From WYEN01 sp049976205 (lineage in GTDB: Archaea; Thermoproteota; Thermoprotei_A; Sulfolobales; AG1), in the NCBI GenBank assembly GCA_049976205.1, contig JBMFIR010000037.1, positions 1 through 13,641 on the forward strand: a DNA stretch of 13,641 bases. Direction: 5' to 3'. The translations under genes were made by a program, and so were the position numbers. Below, piece after piece: positions 6,563 through 13,641 of this stretch. Position 1 is the stretch's first letter, and every line of letters starts with the position of its first letter. Below the pieces are notes generated by a model that worked only from the letters and a program-made list of their open reading frames with translations, was not told the origin of the DNA and ran no database searches.

Positions 6563-7249
6563 TTATCTCAACACTCTTAAAAAACCTTTATCAAGTAAAT
6601 ACTCTCTGGACACCGTGGAGGGAAACTCCGCATAGAGATCTGTTGTCGTGATCACAACACTGCTTCCCTGATTAATTAACTCCTTGAATAACTCAAAAAT
6701 AATTTTACTAGTCTCCTCATCTAGATTAGAGAATGGTTCGTCGCCGACAACTAGTACAGGCTTCTTAATAATTGCTCTAGCGATAGCAACTCGCTGTCTC
6801 TCACCTCCAGAGAGTTGATTAGGATACTTATCTCTCTTATCGAATATACCTAATCTCTTAAGTATCTCAAGGATCATCTCAGATCTATTGCTCCTAGGAA
6901 TACCAAGGATCCTCAGCACAAACTCTATATTCTCGTAAATAGTCATATTAGAAAACAATTGAAAAAACTGATCTATGTAACCAATATATTTAATCCTCAG
7001 CCAAGACCTAACATGATCATTAACACTACTTACATCGATACCCATGAAGGTTACGCTACCACTATCAGGAAGATCTATTAGCGCGAGAATCCTAGCCAAA
7101 GTAGTCTTACCAACACCGCTTCGACCACGAATAACAATTATCTCACCACTACCCACAGCCAAGTCAATACCTCGTAAAATCTCTAATCCCTCAACACTCT
7201 TCCTAATATTTCTAAGAGATATTATCTCGCCTCTATGTTGTGTAGCCAA
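6563..7249 (-). CDS. ABC transporter ATPase, LolD/MacB type
   Basis: This is the nucleotide-binding subunit that should power the two FtsX-like permeases encoded upstream. Numbered from an ATA-free upstream TTG/ATG frame that is open to 7288, it has Walker A GRSGVGKTT, Q-loop IDQFFQLFSNMT, signature LSGGERQRVAIARAI, Walker B VLVVGDEP with the catalytic Glu, and D-loop SNLDEET. This order and the overall length match the LolD/MacB/FtsE group, which drives mechanical work on envelope substrates rather than classical transport. The H-loop is odd: where relatives read VVTHD this one reads VITTTD, so the switch His is missing. An ATG at 7288 would overlap the preceding gene by 56 bases. I prefer TTG at 7249, which leaves a 17-base overlap, follows GGTGGAG by six bases, and begins the protein just ahead of the usual EIISLRNI strand. 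Confidence 0.88.
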   Translation of the reverse strand: MATQHRGEIISLRNIRKSVEGLEILRGIDLAVGSGEIIVIRGRSGVGKTTLARILALIDLPDSGSVTFMGIDVSSVNDHVRSWLRIKYIGYIDQFFQLFSNMTIYENIEFVLRILGIPRSNRSEMILEILKRLGIFDKRDKYPNQLSGGERQRVAIARAIIKKPVLVVGDEPFSNLDEETSKIIFELFKELINQGSSVVITTTDLYAEFPSTVSREYLLDKGFLRVLR

Positions 7250-8765
7250 ATACTTCTCCACCAATATCAAAGATCTTGCTAACATCATAAAAAATCTTTG
7301 AGGAACCCGGACTCAATCTATAGATCTCTGTACTCACAACAAAACCATTGACCAAACCCCTGCTATATATAATTAGTAGACAATCTCTACAGACACTAAA
7401 TGAATTCATTGATACAAAAGCAACAAATCTCGAGACATCAACTGGATGAACTAATGCGAGAAAGTAACTAAATTTACTATCAGAAGAAACCACTAGTTCT
7501 GGGTCAATATATTTAGCGATATTAGCTGTATAAATCTCTCGAGAATTAAAGAACCAAGAATTAACTACCTCATCAAGACCTACGAATAAATTATTTAGAT
7601 GATAAATAAATATCAGAAACATTAATAAAGCAAATATATATGTATGTAAGTACTTATTCAATGATTTAGAGGCTAGTAAAGCACTTAAATAAGCAATATA
7701 TAGCAGAAATCTATGTAGAATAGAGTATGTTCCCGAGAAAAACACTATGTACATAATATTAATAATTATCATCATACTTAAACCATGAATCACAACATTT
7801 ACATAACTCGGCAAATAGTATCTACTTATCACAAGAGGAAGAAGTAGTGGTATGAATGTAGAAAATACATATAATTCAAAAAGAGATCTATGAGTGTATG
7901 TTCGAGGAATTATACCTAAATACACTGTGGATAAAGTTAGTGAAATAATTACTATGAATAGTGCTATCACAAATTTTTTCTCAACAGATCTTCTCATAGA
8001 CAGAATATAGACGAGACCTATACCTAGTGAATAAAGAGTATAGGAGTACACATCAGGAATAATTCGATTCATTCCATAGGGTCCGAGACCATACACAGAG
8101 TTATATACGTAGAATAATACTGCTAGAAATAGTAGAGCTATAACTATATTTCTGATATCGATATTAACTGATCTTACTCCTAGAATATCTCTGATATACA
8201 TATAGAGCGGGATTGAGAAAAGAAATATTTCTATGAAGATTAGTGTAGAGAAATAGTGGCTCAGTACACTAGCTATTGATAACACAGCTAGTAGAAATAG
8301 ATTTCTTCTCGAGAAAGTTTTTTGAAAAATTATGTGGAGAATTAATAGAAGTAGTGGATAAGAATATACTTCTTTGAGAGCTGTTGATGTGAATATAACA
8401 AATGGAAACATTAGTGCTATTGGTACAGCGGATGAATAGAATCGATCTCTCGTAAAAACAATTATAGTCAAGATAATACATGTAACTATGGCAACTGGCG
8501 AAATTATTGAGTAAACTTCTTCAGGAGGGATCAAGAGAATTAGTGAGAGAATCGTGTTTGTCAATATTGTTGCTGGCCAATGATTATTGTATCCATCAAA
8601 AATTGTGTCATTCCATATCTTGATCATAGGATCTCTAATAATGATATCTGAAGATCTTATCAGAGGCCATACATCCAGTGATGTGGGATTATTATAGTAG
8701 AGATAGAGAATTAATCTAGCGAAAATAGCAATTATCAATAGAATAAACAGAGCTTTTCTAATCAT
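7233..8765 (-). CDS. multi-TM membrane protein, GT-C glycosyltransferase-like
   Basis: The 510-residue product has roughly eleven hydrophobic segments between residues 4 and 395 and a soluble C-terminal part of about 110 residues. The first external loop is acidic and aromatic (LDVWPL at 30-35, then D40, D45 and WND near 51-53), the place where GT-C enzymes of the PMT/AglB/ArnT kind keep their catalytic Asp. A TALKEVYSYPLLL stretch further on resembles loops of archaeal GT-C-like proteins, and the C-terminus ends in a strand-like KIFDIGGEVFGY. This suggests a transferase using a lipid-linked sugar at the outer face, but the family match is by pattern only. It overlaps the permease gene by four bases (ATGA) and the ATPase gene by about 17, so it is translated within the ABC cassette. 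The gene lacks the AGGATC/GATCCT words frequent elsewhere and looks more AT-rich. It could instead be an unrelated multi-TM partner of the transporter. Confidence 0.6.
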   Translation of the reverse strand: MIRKALFILLIIAIFARLILYLYYNNPTSLDVWPLIRSSDIIIRDPMIKIWNDTIFDGYNNHWPATILTNTILSLILLIPPEEVYSIISPVAIVTCIILTIIVFTRDRFYSSAVPIALMFPFVIFTSTALKEVYSYPLLLLILHIIFQKTFSRRNLFLLAVLSIASVLSHYFSTLIFIEIFLFSIPLYMYIRDILGVRSVNIDIRNIVIALLFLAVLFYVYNSVYGLGPYGMNRIIPDVYSYTLYSLGIGLVYILSMRRSVEKKFVIALFIVIISLTLSTVYLGIIPRTYTHRSLFELYVFSTFIPLLLPLVISRYYLPSYVNVVIHGLSMMIIINIMYIVFFSGTYSILHRFLLYIAYLSALLASKSLNKYLHTYIFALLMFLIFIYHLNNLFVGLDEVVNSWFFNSREIYTANIAKYIDPELVVSSDSKFSYFLALVHPVDVSRFVAFVSMNSFSVCRDCLLIIYSRGLVNGFVVSTEIYRLSPGSSKIFYDVSKIFDIGGEVFGYTT

Positions 8766-9886
8766 TCTCTAGCACCACCACCCTCTCTCAAGAGACCTAT
8801 CACGCCCAAGGCTAAGGTGAGCAAATAGTAGTATGAGGCTACAGAGATATCTGGTCTAGGCAAAAGCTCATAACCAAAGATCCTTATATTCATAGAGATC
8901 AATGCAATAGATAAATATAGTGATGATATGAATACTACTGAGAAAATAAGTACGTAGAGGATCAGGGACGCCGCAAAAATATTTCTCTTAGAAACACCTA
9001 TGTTATGCAGGATCCTTATTCTATCAGTATTTAGCCTATATATTATTGAGCCAGTTATGAAGTATGCATAGCTTAAGATAATCGCTATCGATATAGCTAG
9101 TACAGTGAATATATCTCTGTGAAGACCTAATCTAGCTAGGTAAATATCACTGAGTGCACTAATTAGCTTAGAGCTGATATTTTTAGCACTCACATATCTT
9201 ATAGCCACAATAATTCTCTCCGGCGAAATAAATTTCTCAGAACTGATCCTGGCCAAGATCTCATTAATACACTCACTATTCCTAGGTCTTATAATGAGTA
9301 TAGATGCATAACTAGGATCCGCGCCTCTTAGAATAGAAGCTGTCTTATAAGAAACAATGATTTCTTTATCACTTAAATAACCTGATTCATATATACCCGC
9401 GACCCTAAGGATCATGGGTACTCTGATAAATATTGACTCCACGACAATGAGATCGCCGATTTCTAAGCCTAATTCTCTCTTAACAGATTCCCCGATCCAT
9501 GCACAATTTAAACAAGAAGGATCGTATCTCTCACCCTCTGAAACAGTGATCTTGCTAGCATCACTTACTCCCCTAAGGACAATAAGTGTTGAGTTAATAT
9601 TCACTAAAGCTAAATTAATTGGTTCAAAAGAATCAACACATCTACCCCATATATCCCCGATCCTTTCTCTAACACTATTAATATTAACAAGAGAAGTAAA
9701 TGGAGAAATAGAGTATGAAGTAATCAAGATCTCGTCAGAAGACACCTTAACTAAGTATTCAGCAACATTAATCAGTGAGTAAATAGTTAATCCAGTAACC
9801 CACAGAGCGGTGTCAAGACCCAGTAGAACAATTGCTAAAAGAATATATGAGCTGAGTTTAAGACTTTTAGCAATCTCAATAAACAT
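8762..9886 (-). CDS. FtsX/MacB-like ABC permease subunit (second in operon)
   Basis: This 374-residue protein has the layout of an FtsX-type permease: one N-terminal membrane helix (about 13-37), a large external domain (38-255) and three membrane helices (about 263-285, 303-328, 345-366). Between helices two and three, RIRILHNIGVSKRNIF resembles the cytoplasmic coupling segment of MacB and FtsX (consensus like LRALGASRRQI), which contacts the ATPase. The external domain contains four cysteines, two of them in DPSCLNCAW, which may form disulfides, and several N-glycosylation sequons. The start ATG at 9886 overlaps the end of the first permease by 11 bases and follows GGGAG by about eight. The C-terminus ends in a GGG-containing tail whose codons double as the ribosome binding sequence for the next gene. 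It probably pairs with the 331-residue permease to form a heterodimeric channel-less transporter. Confidence 0.75.
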   Translation of the reverse strand: MFIEIAKSLKLSSYILLAIVLLGLDTALWVTGLTIYSLINVAEYLVKVSSDEILITSYSISPFTSLVNINSVRERIGDIWGRCVDSFEPINLALVNINSTLIVLRGVSDASKITVSEGERYDPSCLNCAWIGESVKRELGLEIGDLIVVESIFIRVPMILRVAGIYESGYLSDKEIIVSYKTASILRGADPSYASILIIRPRNSECINEILARISSEKFISPERIIVAIRYVSAKNISSKLISALSDIYLARLGLHRDIFTVLAISIAIILSYAYFITGSIIYRLNTDRIRILHNIGVSKRNIFAASLILYVLIFSVVFISSLYLSIALISMNIRIFGYELLPRPDISVASYYYLLTLALGVIGLLREGGGARE

Positions 9887-10871
9887 TTCTAATCTCCCTC
9901 AGCGAGAATATTACTGAGAGAAGCAGTGAAGAGAGATAGCTATACAAAAATAAACTAATTAGATAATAAAGATCTATGCTTGGTCTAATAAGAATTATAT
10001 TCAGTAAACTAGCTATTTTAATAGATACATCTAGGACTAACACACCTATAGAAACACCAAGTATCATAGATACGAATAATATTATTGAGAGAGCAAGAAC
10101 AACGAGGACTCTAATAGATCTTAGGCTCAGACCCTGTCCTCTGAGAATAATGAATTCATTCTCTAACTCACGAATGAATCTTGTCGCCGAGTAAATTATT
10201 ATTGGTAGGGTAGATAATGTGAAAATTAAGTAGATCCTAAACAGATCTTGTTTCAACTCAATTGATAAACTAGAAATAATATTGGAAGCAGGATTATGCC
10301 TAGATCTACACATATAAAGAATTGTTCCATTAGGAAACGAGTCTCCACATAAAACAATTATTGAGTTTCTAAAGACACCATCTATTCTATGAATATTAGT
10401 GATCTCAGCACTAATACTCCTCTCTCCACAAATAATATTTACAAAAGAGCCTTTTCCGACGCCGAGAGCCTCAGCAAAAACGTCTCCCACCGAAACAGAT
10501 ACATTAGATCTGTTTCCACAACCAATTCTTTTGACCCCTATGAAGTCTTTGATAAAATCTTGATCAGGCACAATAATGAAGCTAGATACAGAATTATTAT
10601 TGTAATAAGCTTCTGCTGAAGCAATTTCTAGTCTATAACAATTTTCATTGGAATAATTATAGGGGCTTAGATCATAGAAATCAGTTCTCTCAAAATAATT
10701 TTTTGTTAATAGATTAATTTGATTATCTACTATAGGTGGTATAAGAATCATTAGTGTTTGAAGAGACACAGCGATAACAACTATTATGAGTAAAGATATG
10801 TATTTTTTTCCACGCAACACTACTAGTGTAACGATCCTCAGAGCCTCAACAATTACTTGAAGATCTCTCAT
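9876..10871 (-). CDS. FtsX/MacB-like ABC permease subunit (first in operon)
   Basis: This 331-residue protein has the same topology as the next gene product but little obvious sequence similarity to it. It has a membrane helix at about 23-46, an external domain at 47-210, and three helices at about 211-232, 252-280 and 296-322. The segment ELENEFIILRGQGLSLRSIR after the second helix matches the FtsX-like coupling region (E.xILRAxG.S.R.I). The external domain has five cysteines (C78 region, GCGN, ICGE, LCGD, YMCR) and many Asn-X-Ser/Thr sites, suggesting a disulfide-bonded and glycosylated pseudoperiplasmic domain. The FtsX-like call rests on topology and this coupling segment; no family motif in the ectodomain is recognisable. 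ATG at 10871 opens the cassette after a 193-base gap and has a weak GTGAG a few bases ahead. Confidence 0.7.
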   Translation of the reverse strand: MRDLQVIVEALRIVTLVVLRGKKYISLLIIVVIAVSLQTLMILIPPIVDNQINLLTKNYFERTDFYDLSPYNYSNENCYRLEIASAEAYYNNNSVSSFIIVPDQDFIKDFIGVKRIGCGNRSNVSVSVGDVFAEALGVGKGSFVNIICGERSISAEITNIHRIDGVFRNSIIVLCGDSFPNGTILYMCRSRHNPASNIISSLSIELKQDLFRIYLIFTLSTLPIIIYSATRFIRELENEFIILRGQGLSLRSIRVLVVLALSIILFVSMILGVSIGVLVLDVSIKIASLLNIILIRPSIDLYYLISLFLYSYLSSLLLSVIFSLREIRNVY

Positions 10872-11064
10872 TACATCTCACGAATCATATCATGTGCTTA
10901 ATCTCAATATCTTTTTCGCGTAAAAATGTTTTTCTCGAACCGTGTTAAGAGAATTATGATGTGTGTTGATGATATTAGAGTCTTCAGTTATCATGTTATT
11001 ACCTGAGAAGTTTTAATATATCGAAACTAAAAATAGTTATTAAGGATCAGTGATTATCTCAGAT
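10872..11064. other. intergenic region between the two operons
   Basis: No gene is seen in these 193 bases on either strand. The minus strand has a T5 run at 11033-11029, about 32 bases past the DUF1616 stop, and another T5 at 10926-10922. Such runs act as archaeal terminators. It then reads AAAAAGATATTGAG around 10916-10903, which could be the BRE/TATA of the ABC cassette with transcription starting near 10882. It is the only sizeable gap in the right-hand 7.6 kb. Confidence 0.5.
11029..11033 (-). terminator. possible T-run terminator after the DUF58/DUF1616 operon
   Basis: The transcribed strand shows CTATTTTTAG shortly after the stop of the last gene of the operon and before the promoter-like sequence of the next cassette. 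Archaeal RNA polymerase can terminate at such T runs without a hairpin, and I see no hairpin. The run is short, so the call is weak. Confidence 0.3.
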
Positions 11065-11628
11065 CTATTTTCTCTTGATCTCTAGAACTAGTCTAAGTAA
11101 TCTATATTTTCTATAGCTAGCTATTATCATAAGAACTATGTTGTATATTGATAGTGAAATCATTATAGGCTCTAGTCTTATACCCCACGGAGAATAATTA
11201 AGGATCAATCCTATCAATGGAACTATAGCTAGTGAGAGACCTATTGATAAAGCAACTCTCTCAAGAGGCTTCAAAGACTCTTCCTCGGGGTATAGTGCCT
11301 CTATTGTTAAATACCCCGGTATGAATAAGACAAATAATGTTCCGAGAAACCACCTGATTGGAGAAAGTAGCTCATTGTTTAGAGCAACAACTAATATCGT
11401 TGATATAGTCAATATAGACACTGTGTATAGCCAGAGATTATAATCGGGTCTTGTTATGTATCTAAAATAATTCTTCGGAGGATCAGGATCTTCTAAAATA
11501 ATTCTGCCCTCCACAACCTCTTTATACAGCTTCTCAATGTTTTTAAGAATATCTTTTCTCCTAAGTGATAAAGATCCTACATATTCCTCCAGGGTTTTTT
11601 GTTTCTTTACTCTACTACTCTCACCCAT
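11065..11628 (-). CDS. DUF1616 family membrane protein (TM half)
   Basis: This 187-residue protein has a cytoplasmic N-terminal part of about 60 residues, helical and basic (SLSLRRKDILKNIEKLYKEV), then four membrane helices at about 66-84, 93-109, 124-144 and 152-171 and a basic tail. LLSPIRWFLGTLFVLFIPGY at 87-106 followed by ALYPEE and LERVALSIGLSLA is the recognisable DUF1616 core, a family of archaeal and bacterial membrane proteins without known function. Full DUF1616 proteins continue into an external beta domain. Here that domain is missing and a similar one is encoded just upstream as its own gene. The ATG at 11628 overlaps that gene by 22 bases, so the two are translationally coupled and likely form one complex. 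Confidence 0.8.
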   Translation of the reverse strand: MGESSRVKKQKTLEEYVGSLSLRRKDILKNIEKLYKEVVEGRIILEDPDPPKNYFRYITRPDYNLWLYTVSILTISTILVVALNNELLSPIRWFLGTLFVLFIPGYLTIEALYPEEESLKPLERVALSIGLSLAIVPLIGLILNYSPWGIRLEPIMISLSIYNIVLMIIASYRKYRLLRLVLEIKRK

Positions 11629-12098
11629 CGATTAACCCACTCCCCAGTATAGATCCATGATTTATTAACAGGATCAAGCAACCATAACTCAAAAACTAGA
11701 GATATGTTTCCACCAACAATACTCTCATTTCTAGGCACAGAGACACTCACCAGGAAAGTCGCATTAGCATCATTATTTAAAGCACCTACCCAAGAAGCGA
11801 TCTCTGGATTTGGTGATGGAGTAGTATTTGTCGGAAGCTCAGAGGAGTTATAGACTAACTTATAAATAACCTTGTATATAATTGGTTTATTCATGTGATT
11901 ATAAACAAATATGCACAAGGTAAGATTCTGTCCCTGCACAACATTTGTTGGGTAGTAGCCTATTCTACAATTCTCATTTAATAATCCTATGGCTGTGAAG
12001 CCTTCTCCCCCTGATCTCCATATAAAAACAACTCCAATAATAGATGCGATCAGTAATATCGCTATTACAACAGCTAAAACCTCTTCATCAAGAATCAT
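11607..12098 (-). CDS. one-TM protein with DUF1616-like external domain
   Basis: From the ATG at 12098 the protein has 163 residues: one membrane helix (about 7-27), then an external beta-rich domain beginning GFTAIGLLNENCRIGYYPTNVVQGQ. The pattern of FTAIGLL, YPTNV, QGQNLTLCIFVYNH and a closing WIYTGEW strand matches the C-terminal domain of DUF1616 proteins, an immunoglobulin-like fold by appearance. It has two Cys and about six glycosylation sequons. The frame is open to a GTG-like start at 12140, but the ATG at 12098 is better: it overlaps the upstream stop as ATGA and follows GGTGAG by about seven bases. It lies directly before the four-TM DUF1616 gene, so the usual single protein appears here as two, in reversed order. 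It may bind a surface or extracellular partner. Confidence 0.7.
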   Translation of the reverse strand: MILDEEVLAVVIAILLIASIIGVVFIWRSGGEGFTAIGLLNENCRIGYYPTNVVQGQNLTLCIFVYNHMNKPIIYKVIYKLVYNSSELPTNTTPSPNPEIASWVGALNNDANATFLVSVSVPRNESIVGGNISLVFELWLLDPVNKSWIYTGEWVNRWVRVVE

Positions 12099-12520
12099 TT
12101 TCTTCTCACCACTAACCACTTCCTCCTGGTAATAAACCATAGATATAAATAGATCTTTGGTAAATAGAGATATGTTAGAGCAGGTATTGATAAAAGAATC
12201 GCTGAAATAATTACTCTGCTGATTATATTAGCCCAGTAAACATGATCAGCTGAGGAGATTAATTTACTCAATGTAGAGGATATGTTATTATACAAATACA
12301 GGGCAGTGGCATTATCACCTACACTACATGCTTTAACAAGCTTATTAATAGAGTCAATGATGCCGGATGTATCAACGTATTTACTATTTAGTTCTTCAAT
12401 AACTCTTAAGGTATCTGCTAAGGTATCTATTGAGCAAGGATCTGATTGAAGATTAATATTAGATGGGTTCTGTGTGTATAGAGAAAGTAATATTATTATT
12501 AGTAGAGGTACTGGGCTCAT
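12095..12520 (-). CDS. small secreted-domain membrane protein of the DUF58 operon
   Basis: I do not recognise the family. The 141-residue protein starts with a hydrophobic signal or anchor (residues 2-16), has an external helical region of about 80 residues with two cysteines (PCSID and KACSV) that could pair, then a membrane helix (about 102-125) and a basic cytoplasmic tail RRKWLVVRRK. Its ATG at 12520 overlaps the DUF58 stop as ATGA and is preceded by GAGGTG within the end of that gene, so start and expression are clear. Small proteins with an external helical domain often accompany MoxR/DUF58 loci, and this one probably forms part of the same membrane complex as the two DUF1616-type proteins downstream. 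That role is inferred from position only. Confidence 0.65.
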   Translation of the reverse strand: MSPVPLLIIILLSLYTQNPSNINLQSDPCSIDTLADTLRVIEELNSKYVDTSGIIDSINKLVKACSVGDNATALYLYNNISSTLSKLISSADHVYWANIISRVIISAILLSIPALTYLYLPKIYLYLWFITRRKWLVVRRK

Positions 12521-13641
12521 CTCTTCACGACACCTCTTTTATCAAATTCAATTACTTGAGCACCAATACTTCTTAAGGCATTTATAACATTATTATATGT
12601 CTTGTAGATTGCGTATGCATCAAAAATATCTTTTGCGTCAAGCCATGGTCTAGAGGGTGTCATAACAACACATTGTCCCCCGCTGGATCTTGTTTTCTCA
12701 ATAATTCTCAGGATCTTCTCTGTGTCGTGCATCAATGTTGAGGCTATGTAGAGGGATCTAGATTCACCTAATGTATCAAATTGATCTTTGGAGACAGGAT
12801 TTTTTCTAAGATCTCTTAGAAAACTTCTTAAGACATTAATTGCTGAGGGTTCTACGAACTCATATAACCGGTTATACTCAACAATATTTAGCTCAAAAAC
12901 CTTGTTTAGCACATGCATAAGTAATTCTCTAGCATCTCCAAACACGAAACATTTGCTACCGACAATATCACAGAAAATAATAGTTTCTCTAAGATCTTCT
13001 CTCGAAATAGTTAGAGCAGTAGAAAGCATTGCTGAAGCAATTCTATCACAAGTGTATTTCCCTAAGCATTTAGTGTCTATAAGTAAAGCACTAGATAATC
13101 CTCCACCAACAGAGAATTCTTTCACGTAAAGAATCTCTCTTCTAGCGGTTTTTTTCCAATCAATTCTCCTAAGAGAGTCTCCTGGTAAATACTCTCTTGA
13201 GGAGACGTATTCTCCGAAGTCTGTTAATAATAAACCTATGTTCTCCGAGGGCTCTAAAAAACCTCTTCCATAGAGACCTAGAAAAGCCATTACCCGAAGG
13301 ATCCAGTACATAGTTTCTGGATAAACTATGAAATGAGTCTCAGTATCAATATGCTCAATATATCTGAATAAACCAGCTGCACTTCTTCTCTCCACATCGA
13401 ACCATAGTCTGTAATCTCCGTATACATCGAAGCTAGTTCTGAAATTAATTGATACAGTATCTTTAGATGAGACAACACTCTCGAGAGAGATCCAATCAGG
13501 TTTTGCTATGATCCTGGAGAATCTTCTGCACCTAATTTTAACAGAAGATCTCTTCTCCTCCCAAACCCATATTTTCTGAGTATCTCTACACTCAATACAT
13601 AAGCATTTATCTCTATTAATCAATGAATGAAAATATAGAAA
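12517..13641 (-). CDS. DUF58 family protein, 5' end outside window
   Basis: The DUF58 signature REYLPGDSLRRIDWKKTARR is plain at about residues 143-162 counted from the TTG at 13623, followed by LYVKEF. This is the conserved stretch before a von Willebrand A-like fold. DUF58 proteins usually sit beside a MoxR AAA+ ATPase and are thought to act as chaperone partners in assembling complexes at the membrane. A beta-rich part with YGDYRLWFDVERRSAAGLFRY precedes the motif, as in full-length relatives. The frame stays open through the last base of the window, adding six codons beyond TTG 13623, and the N-terminal membrane helices typical of the family are not seen, so the true start and possibly a MoxR gene lie beyond 13641. 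The N-terminal CLCIEC pair of close cysteines is unusual and could bind metal. The gene heads the operon visible here. Confidence 0.85.
   Translation of the reverse strand, partial: FLYFHSLINRDKCLCIECRDTQKIWVWEEKRSSVKIRCRRFSRIIAKPDWISLESVVSSKDTVSINFRTSFDVYGDYRLWFDVERRSAAGLFRYIEHIDTETHFIVYPETMYWILRVMAFLGLYGRGFLEPSENIGLLLTDFGEYVSSREYLPGDSLRRIDWKKTARREILYVKEFSVGGGLSSALLIDTKCLGKYTCDRIASAMLSTALTISREDLRETIIFCDIVGSKCFVFGDARELLMHVLNKVFELNIVEYNRLYEFVEPSAINVLRSFLRDLRKNPVSKDQFDTLGESRSLYIASTLMHDTEKILRIIEKTRSSGGQCVVMTPSRPWLDAKDIFDAYAIYKTYNNVINALRSIGAQVIEFDKRGVVKR

Noticed and set aside
6563..7288. ATG at 7288 as the start of the ABC ATPase
   Set aside because: It would add 13 residues not expected in the family and overlap the preceding gene by 56 bases; TTG 7249 with GGTGGAG ahead fits better.
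9414..9782. Plus-strand open frame of 122 codons
   Set aside because: It is the antisense shadow of the ectodomain of the 374-residue permease, whose topology and overlaps with neighbours are convincing.
10931..10944. GGTTCGAGA on the minus strand, like a tRNA T-loop
   Set aside because: No acceptor, D or anticodon stem can be formed around it, and the flanks are AT-rich intergenic sequence.
12095..12140. Start at 12140 for the DUF1616-like external-domain gene
   Set aside because: ATG 12098 has an ATGA junction and a well-spaced GGTGAG; the longer form adds a polar stretch in front of the membrane helix.
1..13641. CRISPR array, insertion sequence or tRNA gene
   Set aside because: I see no regularly spaced repeats, transposase frames, terminal inverted repeats or tRNA-like folds on either strand.

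Overview
The window reads as a piece of chromosome from an AT-rich hyperthermophilic archaeon of the Thermoproteota (Crenarchaeota), most like the Desulfurococcales. This is inferred from Arg codons that are nearly all AGA/AGG, frequent ATA, TTG and GTG starts, TATA-like boxes close to start codons, few classical leaders, and the families present: archaeal AAA ATPase, HepT/MntA, FkbM methyltransferase and a DUF58/DUF1616 operon. Every gene I can support lies on the minus strand, so the layout below runs from high to low coordinates, the direction of transcription.

13641 to 11065 is a tight operon whose genes overlap by a few bases: a DUF58 protein (its 5' end lies beyond the window), a small protein with two membrane segments, a one-TM protein with a DUF1616-like extracellular domain, and a four-TM DUF1616 protein. 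After a 193-base gap, 10871 to 6014 holds a second tight cassette: two different FtsX/MacB-like ABC permease subunits, a large multi-TM protein resembling GT-C glycosyltransferases, an ABC ATPase of the LolD/MacB type, and a YdjM-like membrane-bound metal hydrolase. I infer an envelope-directed ABC system that moves or remodels a lipid, glycan or lipoprotein. No substrate can be named from sequence.

5956 to 4396 holds an unrecognised small basic helical protein and an archaeal P-loop ATPase. Behind the ATPase is a small, apparently frame-broken reading frame (4395-4166).

4030 to 2124 is a toxin-antitoxin patch. It has a single-chain HepT-MntA fusion (RX4HXY RNase half first, nucleotidyltransferase half second) and a separate MNT gene followed by a HEPN gene whose reading frame is broken in the middle. 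2021 to 53 holds an intact membrane-anchored family 2 glycosyltransferase and an FkbM-type methyltransferase gene carrying at least one frameshift and possibly further lesions near its start.

The right two thirds (operonic, membrane and envelope genes) look intact. The left third (1-4400) is accessory in character and contains all the broken genes. Whether those breaks are real decay or base-insertion errors in the assembly cannot be decided from the window.
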